DNA of 11,625 nucleotides from Alphaproteobacteria bacterium (lineage in GTDB: Bacteria > Pseudomonadota > Alphaproteobacteria > Micavibrionales > Micavibrionaceae). Below, piece after piece: positions 7,229-11,625 of this stretch (its first letter is position 1; each line of letters begins with the position of its first letter). The DNA is taken from contig JAESUK010000050.1 in assembly GCA_016763095.1 (NCBI GenBank), positions 1-11,625 of the forward strand, given 5' to 3'. Position numbers and translations under genes: made by a program. The notes beneath the pieces were generated by a model that did no database searches, had not been told where the DNA came from, and was given only the letters and a program-made list of their open reading frames with translations.

Positions 7229-7793
7229 ATCATATACAAAATTCACATCAAAGACATTGATCCTTCCGCAAAAGGACATTGATACAGATCAGATTATTCC
7301 CGCGCGCTTTCTGACCGCTACCACAAAAGAAGGTTTTGGCGAAAAGGCGTTCTATGATTGGCGTTATGATGAACAGGGAAATCATAAGGACTCGGTTTTA
7401 AATAAACCAGAAACCAAGGCTAAGAAAATCATTGTCGCAGGGCATAACTTTGGTTGTGGCTCATCACGCGAACATGCCCCGTGGGCATTAACCGATTATG
7501 GGTTTCGCGCCGTGATCAGTACAGAGATTGCCGATATCTTTAAAAGCAACGCGCTTAAAAATGGCTTGCTTCCAATTATCGTCAGTAAAAAAACACATCA
7601 AAAATTGATAGCACATGAGCAAGAGCTAACCATTGATCTTGAAGCACAAGCAATCACCTGTGCCGACGGTGAAAATATTCCATTTGATGTCGAACCATTT
7701 GCAAAAATTTGCCTACTTGAAGGCATAGATCAATTGGGATATTTACTCTCAAAACAGGATAAAATTAAGAAATATGAGGCAAGCGTAGCATGA
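7221..7793 (+). CDS. leuD: 3-isopropylmalate dehydratase small subunit
   Basis: Swivelling-domain partner of LeuC, forming the LeuCD heterodimer in the cytoplasm. At 190 aa it has the usual bacterial length. DIDTDQIIPARFL (19-31) is the N-terminal family signature. GHNFGCGSSREHAPWAL (74-90) is the substrate-binding loop, with R83 expected at the active site. The start codon overlaps the leuC stop by 8 nt and has AAGGGAG about 7 nt upstream. It overlaps leuB by 4 nt (ATGA), so leuC, leuD and leuB form a tightly packed, translationally coupled block. Confidence 0.97.
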   Translation: MPKSYTKFTSKTLILPQKDIDTDQIIPARFLTATTKEGFGEKAFYDWRYDEQGNHKDSVLNKPETKAKKIIVAGHNFGCGSSREHAPWALTDYGFRAVISTEIADIFKSNALKNGLLPIIVSKKTHQKLIAHEQELTIDLEAQAITCADGENIPFDVEPFAKICLLEGIDQLGYLLSKQDKIKKYEASVA

Positions 7794-8833
7794 AGATGAA
7801 AATAGCGTACATCCCAGGGGATGGAATTGGACCAGAAATTGGTAAAGTCGCCGTTGATATTTTACAGACCGTTGCCAACAAATATGGGCATGAAGTTGAT
7901 ATCAAAGAATATGACTTTGGTGGCATTGCCATTGATAATCACGGCGAGCCATTGCCCAAAGAAACATTGCAAGCATGTAAAGATGCCGATGCCGTTCTTC
8001 TTGGTGCGATCGGTGGCCCTAAATGGGCACATGGAGAAATTACGCCTGAAAAAGGTATTCTTGCGCTTCGTAAAGAAATGGGTACATTCGCAAATCTTCG
8101 CCCCGTGAAAACATGGGAAGCCTTGTATGATCGCTCACCACTTAAAACCGACCGTATTAAGGGCGTAGACATTATGTTTGTGCGCGAGCTTACGGGCGGC
8201 ATTTACTTTGGTAAGAAAACCCGCGTTGGAGATACCGCCACGGATACATGCGAATACTCAGTTTATGAAGTGGAACGCATTGTACGTGTGGCGTGTGAGA
8301 TCGCGATGAAGCGTAAAAAACGCCTAACCTCCGTGGACAAAGCTAATGTTCTTGAAACAAGCCGTTTATGGCGCGAAGTGACCATTCGTATTGTTGAAAC
8401 AGAATATCCAGAGCTGGAACTTGAGCATTACTATGTTGATGCGGCGAGTATGCATCTACTTTCTCGTCCCACTGACTTTGATGTTGTGGTCACGGAAAAC
8501 ATGTTTGGCGACATCTTAAGTGATGAAGCCTCTATGATCCCCGGCTCATTGGGCTTACTCCCATCTTCTTCGCAAGGAGATAGTAAAACTGCAATTTATG
8601 AACCCATTCACGGAAGCGCCCCAGACATTGCAGGTAAAAATATCGCCAATCCCTTCGGGATGATTTTGAGTATGTCTATGATGTTACGCCAAAGCTTTGG
8701 TTTGGAAATAGAAGCCAGAGCCGTTGAAGACGCTGTTGAACAAATGATGGAAAATGGTGAATATACGTCTGATCTTGATGGTATATTTTCAACCTCAGCA
8801 GTGGGTGAAAAACTCTGCGCAATGTTGCGATAG
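7790..8833 (+). CDS. leuB: 3-isopropylmalate dehydrogenase
   Basis: NAD-dependent oxidative decarboxylase converting 3-isopropylmalate to 2-ketoisocaproate, the leucine precursor. It has 347 aa, slightly short for the family but complete. The N-terminal YIPGDGIGPEI motif is at 7-17. Substrate arginines are R94, R104 (MGTFANLRPVK) and R132, with Y139 and K183 as catalytic residues (by alignment to E. coli from memory). Metal aspartates are D217, D241 and D245 (FGDILSDEAS). IHGSAPDIAGK and NPFGMILSMSMMLR form the NAD-binding region. The ATG at 7790 is preferred to the in-frame ATG at 7796 because GAGG (7776-7779) is 10 nt away and because it gives the 4-nt coupling overlap with leuD. Confidence 0.97.
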   Translation: MKMKIAYIPGDGIGPEIGKVAVDILQTVANKYGHEVDIKEYDFGGIAIDNHGEPLPKETLQACKDADAVLLGAIGGPKWAHGEITPEKGILALRKEMGTFANLRPVKTWEALYDRSPLKTDRIKGVDIMFVRELTGGIYFGKKTRVGDTATDTCEYSVYEVERIVRVACEIAMKRKKRLTSVDKANVLETSRLWREVTIRIVETEYPELELEHYYVDAASMHLLSRPTDFDVVVTENMFGDILSDEASMIPGSLGLLPSSSQGDSKTAIYEPIHGSAPDIAGKNIANPFGMILSMSMMLRQSFGLEIEARAVEDAVEQMMENGEYTSDLDGIFSTSAVGEKLCAMLR

Positions 8834-8850
8834 AAAAGAGAGAGCACAAG

Positions 8851-9201
8851 ATGAAAGAAATTAATTGGGATACCTTTGAGTCCGTAGATCTACGTGTCGG
8901 AACAATCATAAAGTCAGAACCCTTTCCAGAGGCACGCAAACCAGCCATTAAAGTTTGGGTAGATTTTGGTGAAGAACTTGGTGTGAAGCAGAGCTCTGCT
9001 CAGATCACAGTAAATTACGAACCAGAAGCCCTTATTGGCAAGCAAGTGATCGGGTGCGTAAATCTGGGCACAATGCGCATCGCAGGCTTTAAGTCAGAAT
9101 TTCTTCTCACAGGCTTCGCCGCAGATGATAGCTCCATCGTTCTCGCCAACCCAGACAGCACATCAGACAAAAAAATCCCTAATGGCGCGAAGCTGTGTTG
9201 A
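8851..9201 (+). CDS. csaA: CsaA-like tRNA-binding protein
   Basis: A 116-aa protein consisting of one tRNA-binding OB-fold, as in B. subtilis CsaA and the C-terminal domain of some aminoacyl-tRNA synthetases. Family features are DLRVGTII (14-21), the central stretch ARKPAIKVWVDFGEELG, SSAQIT, the IGKQVIGCVNLG strand and the closing PNGAKL. CsaA dimers bind tRNA and have been reported to have chaperone or export-related activity; the cellular role is not settled. The gene starts 17 nt after leuB with AGAGAG 7 nt before the ATG, so it probably shares the leu transcript. I see no terminator after it. The link with leucine synthesis may be accidental, but a tRNA-binding protein under Leu attenuation is worth noting. 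Confidence 0.88.
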   Translation: MKEINWDTFESVDLRVGTIIKSEPFPEARKPAIKVWVDFGEELGVKQSSAQITVNYEPEALIGKQVIGCVNLGTMRIAGFKSEFLLTGFAADDSSIVLANPDSTSDKKIPNGAKLC

Positions 9202-9236
9202 GTAATGGATATATTTAGCACGATATTCCTGCCTGT

Positions 9237-9271
9237 TTGAAAAAAGTGACAAATCCTGTAAACTGGAGGAC
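9237..9271 (+). promoter_or_regulatory. Possible promoter of the small membrane protein
   Basis: TTGAAA (9237-9242), a 16-nt spacer, TAAACT (9259-9264) and a 7-nt gap lead to the ATG at 9272. This is the same layout as at ilvA and the leu leader. GGAGG (9265-9269) is also present but ends only 2 nt before the ATG, too close for normal ribosome binding. Both boxes deviate from consensus. Confidence 0.35.
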
Positions 9272-9460
9272 ATGGCAGATGACAACAATTTTAAAACAGA
9301 CATAAAAAAAGGGGCAATATCTAAGCTCGTTATTCTCTTTTTTGTGCTTATGGGTGTAGTTGCACTGGTATTCGGTGGATTTTGGTTGTTTGGATTTCAG
9401 GAGCTATGCTCAATCACAAACGGGATGGTGTGCTTACTCCAAAACCCTTATTCAAAATAG
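9272..9460 (+). CDS. Small single-span membrane protein, unknown function
   Basis: A 62-residue ORF with a polar, Asp/Lys-rich N-terminus (MADDNNFKTDIKKG), one long hydrophobic stretch at about 17-42 (LVILFFVLMGVVALVFGG and beyond) and a short tail with two cysteines. The charge pattern suggests one membrane helix with the N-terminus in the cytoplasm. I recognise no family. Support for it being real is the start-codon context (a promoter-like pair of boxes, and a GGAGG placed too close) and its filling of the gap between csaA and the converging gene, whose stop is only 8 nt away. It could share the leu transcript or have its own promoter. Confidence 0.5.
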   Translation: MADDNNFKTDIKKGAISKLVILFFVLMGVVALVFGGFWLFGFQELCSITNGMVCLLQNPYSK

Positions 9461-9468
9461 CGAGAGTG

Positions 9469-10017
9469 TTAATCAGAAAAGTCTTTTGTCACGCGAAGTT
9501 TATTCACGGTCTTTTCTAAAAAAGTCTCTACCTCACCAATATGGTCGGCGCGATATGGAGCTTCTGGGAAGTCTTCAAATGCCCCCTCTGGTCCAAAAAG
9601 GATCATCGGCTTATCAAACATCAACGCCAGTGAAACTTCATTCTGTGTACCATGCGCACCAGGCAATATGATGATCGCATGTGAGCTCATAATATTAACG
9701 TAGTTACGGCTATAAGGCATTTGGTCCTGTTGAGCCTTGTTATCTAAAGGTGCCAAAATCGGTAGTTCAATATAATGGTTAGGGTACTTTTCTACAGCAC
9801 CGCTATAATCCATTGTCGGGATAATCCCAATGCTCAGACCCTTGCGATTTGGTTCCATTGTATAGGCATGTGACACAGCTTCCATTACGCCTGCACCCGC
9901 TCCTGTCAAAAGATGGTATCCACGTTGGGCAATTAACTGACCAACTGGCGCGGCATAGTCATTCCACGGCGTGTCGTGTGAGCCCATTACCCCAATAATA
10001 GGTTTTTTATTAATCAT
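9469..10017 (-). CDS. LOG/SLOG-family Rossmann-fold protein (TIGR00725-like)
   Basis: A 182-aa nucleotide-binding Rossmann protein. It opens with a beta strand and glycine turn (KPIIGVMGS), followed by a glycine-rich loop GAGAGVMEAVS (39-49). S103-R104-N105 precedes a strand ending in LPGAHGTQNE (118-127). That last motif corresponds to PGGxGTxxE of LOG phosphoribohydrolases, with the second glycine replaced by alanine (A121). Relatives include cytokinin-activating LOG proteins, YgdH/PpnN nucleotidases and the TIGR00725 group linked to molybdenum-cofactor carrier proteins; the precise substrate cannot be read from sequence. It converges on the small membrane gene without a visible terminator. 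The ATG at 10017 has AGAAG 5 nt upstream. It lies 60 nt after the TauD-like gene on the same strand and may be co-transcribed with it. Confidence 0.75.
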   Translation of the reverse strand: MINKKPIIGVMGSHDTPWNDYAAPVGQLIAQRGYHLLTGAGAGVMEAVSHAYTMEPNRKGLSIGIIPTMDYSGAVEKYPNHYIELPILAPLDNKAQQDQMPYSRNYVNIMSSHAIIILPGAHGTQNEVSLALMFDKPMILFGPEGAFEDFPEAPYRADHIGEVETFLEKTVNKLRVTKDFSD

Positions 10018-10077
10018 GATTACTTCTTATGCCTCTGTGTTATCTAGGTGACATATTACGCGCGTCAGAAAGAAAAG

Positions 10078-10851
10078 TTAAGGGCTAGGTACGCGCTTGG
10101 CCATAATAACGGATTTATCGTTAGAGGCGGGACGGCAGTGGAGTAATGAGTTCTGAGACCAAGAGTTTGAGTGAAGCAGAACAGTGTTATCTCCCTTTGC
10201 CCAAACATGAGAGTATTGTTCACTCTCTGGAATTATTTTAAAAATATCGTTTGTTAAATTTTCATACTCAAGCTGTATACAGCGTCTTGGTGGAACATCA
10301 CCTCGCCCTAAGGTAAATGTATAATCTGCCTGAGTCATCATCTCTAAGGCGTGTTTAATGTTCGGAGTTAGGTCTGATTTTAAAATTTCTAGCATGGCAT
10401 TTTTAACACTGTTTGCCGTTGCGTATAATGTTGGTGCTGATCTCTCACTATCTGATGATTTATGTAATACAGTTATTTTAGGGTTGAGCTCGTCACGACA
10501 AAAAGCATCTCTGTGCGGGGGGTCTTGTATTAGCTTATATGCCGTTCCAGATCTTGCCGTGGTTATACCATCCACTAAGCTAGCTTCTTCGGTCTCTTCT
10601 ACAATTGTATTCTTTAGAATGATTAAACCAGAATTTTGGGTTATCCGATAAAGCATATCACGCTTTGCTTTTAATTCACTTTGCTCAGTGGAAGAAAAAC
10701 ATGATTGGTGCGGTTCTAAAACGGACATGATGTCAGTGAGTCGAGAAAATTCGATTTGTACAGAAAATGGGTTAACTTGCTCAGCTGAAGAAACTGAACA
10801 CCCAAAAGCTTTGCGTAAAAGGCGTTTATAATTTGAAATATCACCACTCAT
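10078..10851 (-). CDS. Putative TauD-like Fe(II)/2-oxoglutarate oxygenase
   Basis: No family name comes to mind for this 257-aa protein, but an oxygenase pattern can be traced. PPHRDAF gives the iron-binding HxD (H113, D115). T141, 25 residues later in APTLYA, matches the 2-oxoglutarate-binding Thr of the TauD/clavaminate synthase group. LLHCRP gives a distal His (H238), and R253 follows at the +15 distance that I recall for H255/R270 of E. coli TauD. GLIILKN (75-81) resembles the early strand where TauD proteins have a GFVVLRG-like sequence. The Thr-to-distal-His distance is shorter than usual. If correct, it would hydroxylate a small molecule or amino acid in the cytoplasm; the substrate is unknown. 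No ribosome-binding site precedes the ATG (CCCCTCT), but a leaderless-type promoter does. The downstream LOG-like gene may be co-transcribed. Confidence 0.6.
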   Translation of the reverse strand: MSGDISNYKRLLRKAFGCSVSSAEQVNPFSVQIEFSRLTDIMSVLEPHQSCFSSTEQSELKAKRDMLYRITQNSGLIILKNTIVEETEEASLVDGITTARSGTAYKLIQDPPHRDAFCRDELNPKITVLHKSSDSERSAPTLYATANSVKNAMLEILKSDLTPNIKHALEMMTQADYTFTLGRGDVPPRRCIQLEYENLTNDIFKIIPESEQYSHVWAKGDNTVLLHSNSWSQNSLLHCRPASNDKSVIMAKRVPSP

Positions 10852-10887
10852 AGAGGGGAATGTATAGAAATATAATAATTATGTCAA
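10852..10887 (-). promoter_or_regulatory. Promoter of the TauD-like gene, leaderless layout
   Basis: A perfect TTGACA on the minus strand (10887-10882) is followed by a 17-nt spacer, TACATT (10864-10859) and the pyrimidine-rich CCCCTCT. The ATG at 10851 comes next. TATACA (10866-10861) is an alternative -10 box with a 15-nt spacer. The first T lies 36 nt before the start codon, as at ilvA and the leu leader. Confidence 0.6.
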
Positions 10888-10915
10888 TATATTTGATACA
10901 TATAATAAAAGATAG

Positions 10916-11227
10916 TTATCCGTCTTTTACAACAGTAGATGTTGCTTTTCCGTCCATATCGACCAGAACAATGAAATGTCCCGATTCATATTCTTTAAGT
11001 CGAAACCCAATCTTCCAAGAATAACTGTTATTTTCACAAACAAGAACGACTTCATCAATAAATGAAATAGAAGCAGATGCGTTGTGATCTTTCGCTATAA
11101 CAATTGCATTGTCACGTGAGAGCGTAGGGACACGAGGTTCGCAAATTTGGGAGGATACACGTTCTGATTTTGCGAGAGCAGGTTGCGCCGTAAATAAAAG
11201 TATAAGTGTAGTAATAAAAATTTTCAT
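10916..11227 (-). CDS. Small secreted protein, possibly PepSY-like
   Basis: 103 aa with a clear signal peptide: MK, a hydrophobic core (3-13) and a likely signal peptidase I site after ALA at residue 19. This leaves a mature periplasmic protein of about 84 residues. The mature part holds two cysteines (in SQICEP and LVCENN) that could form a disulfide. The order helix (NAIVIAKDH), two strands (VVLVCE, YSWKIGFRL) and a final strand-turn (HFIVLVDMDGKATSTV) resembles the PepSY domain, but the match is only by eye. It starts 4 nt after the rsmE stop, and its ribosome-binding AGGA overlaps the end of rsmE, so the two are probably one operon. No terminator is visible after it. Confidence 0.7.
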   Translation of the reverse strand: MKIFITTLILLFTAQPALAKSERVSSQICEPRVPTLSRDNAIVIAKDHNASASISFIDEVVLVCENNSYSWKIGFRLKEYESGHFIVLVDMDGKATSTVVKDG

Positions 11228-11231
11228 AAGT

Positions 11232-11625
11232 TTATCCTAAGTTCACTAATCCATAAAGAGCGGCGGTTTCCGCTCGAAGGATTGTTTTACCCAAGTTTAC
11301 GGGCTTTATGTGTTCGCTAGAAAGAAGTATATCACGTTCTTGTACCGTAAATCCACCTTCTGGACCAATCAGGAAGGCTACTTCTTTTAAAGCGTTGAAT
11401 TCAGATATATGTGGGCAATTGTGGCGTTCCAATCCAATCAGAAGGGGAACATTTTTATCCCAGCCAACACATTTCTTATCCATATTTTCTAGCGCATGAA
11501 GTGTTGGAAGTGTAAGGCGTTCGCATTGCTCCGCCGCCTCAATAATCTGTGCTTGTACGCGCTCAACATTTATTTTACGCACTTCTGTATTTTGTGTCAG
11601 GATTGGATGAAGATCGGTCACGCCA
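11232..11625 (-). CDS. rsmE: 16S rRNA (uracil1498-N3)-methyltransferase, C-terminal part
   Basis: SPOUT-family enzyme that methylates N3 of U1498 in 16S rRNA, using S-adenosylmethionine. Only the C-terminal 130 or so codons lie in the window; the N-terminal PUA-like domain and about 100 residues lie beyond the right edge, so the Met at 11621 is internal. The knot region is clear: LIGPEGGFTVQE, then LGKTILRAETAAL, which form the deep trefoil knot and SAM pocket in this family. AAEQCERL matches the conserved helix that contacts the partner subunit. The small secreted gene follows 4 nt downstream. Confidence 0.95.
   Translation of the reverse strand, partial: GVTDLHPILTQNTEVRKINVERVQAQIIEAAEQCERLTLPTLHALENMDKKCVGWDKNVPLLIGLERHNCPHISEFNALKEVAFLIGPEGGFTVQERDILLSSEHIKPVNLGKTILRAETAALYGLVNLG

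Noticed and set aside
10358..10651. 97-codon plus-strand ORF inside the TauD-like gene
   Set aside because: Antisense to a longer ORF that has a promoter and a consistent enzyme motif pattern; no start-site signal of its own.
1..11625. CRISPR arrays, tRNA genes, insertion sequences, defence systems
   Set aside because: Reading both strands I saw no regularly spaced repeats, cloverleaf-like genes, transposase-like proteins or paired terminal repeats.

Overview
The window looks like an ordinary chromosomal stretch of a free-living, aerobic, moderately AT-rich alphaproteobacterium. The evidence for this is an A1-type, mitochondrial-like cytochrome oxidase subunit pair, a complete leucine pathway, and an alphaproteobacterial style of leader-peptide control. 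The assignment to Alphaproteobacteria is an inference from protein character; no rRNA or other definitive marker is present.

Left part (1-3789, all minus strand). ilvA (threonine deaminase, running off the left edge) lies downstream of ctaC-ctaD, which encode cytochrome c oxidase subunits II and I. A strong hairpin terminator closes the ctaCD unit, and ilvA has its own promoter just after it. The usual companions ctaB, ctaG and ctaE are absent here.

Centre (3790-9201, plus strand). A leucine operon is transcribed divergently from ctaC. It opens with a previously unlisted 25-codon leader peptide with 8 Leu codons (3944-4021). An antiterminator/terminator switch follows (arms 4002-4011 and 4042-4051; terminator 4044-4073), and then leuA, leuC, leuD, leuB and a csaA-like tRNA-binding gene. 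LeuA, LeuCD and LeuB carry out the whole route from 2-ketoisovalerate to 2-ketoisocaproate, the leucine precursor. ilvA feeds the sister isoleucine branch, so the window holds two parts of branched-chain amino acid synthesis with a piece of the respiratory chain between them. The leuA-leuC gap holds a perfect 10-bp hairpin and an unusually GC-rich patch.

Right part (9202-11625). A 62-residue single-span membrane protein (plus) converges on a LOG/SLOG-family Rossmann protein (minus). Upstream of the latter is an unnamed 257-aa protein in which a TauD-like Fe(II)/2-oxoglutarate oxygenase triad can be traced (H113, D115, H238, R253). Beyond it, rsmE (16S rRNA m3U1498 methyltransferase, cut by the right edge) is followed by a small secreted protein that may be PepSY-like.

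A feature not tied to any one gene is a recurring promoter layout: a TTGACA (or TTGAAA) box whose first base lies 35-36 nt before the start codon. It is seen at ilvA, the leu leader, the TauD-like gene and the small membrane protein gene. In this layout transcription should begin at, or next to, the A of ATG, which predicts leaderless mRNAs. The most informative observations are this layout and the leucine attenuator; I see no defence island, CRISPR array, mobile element or tRNA.
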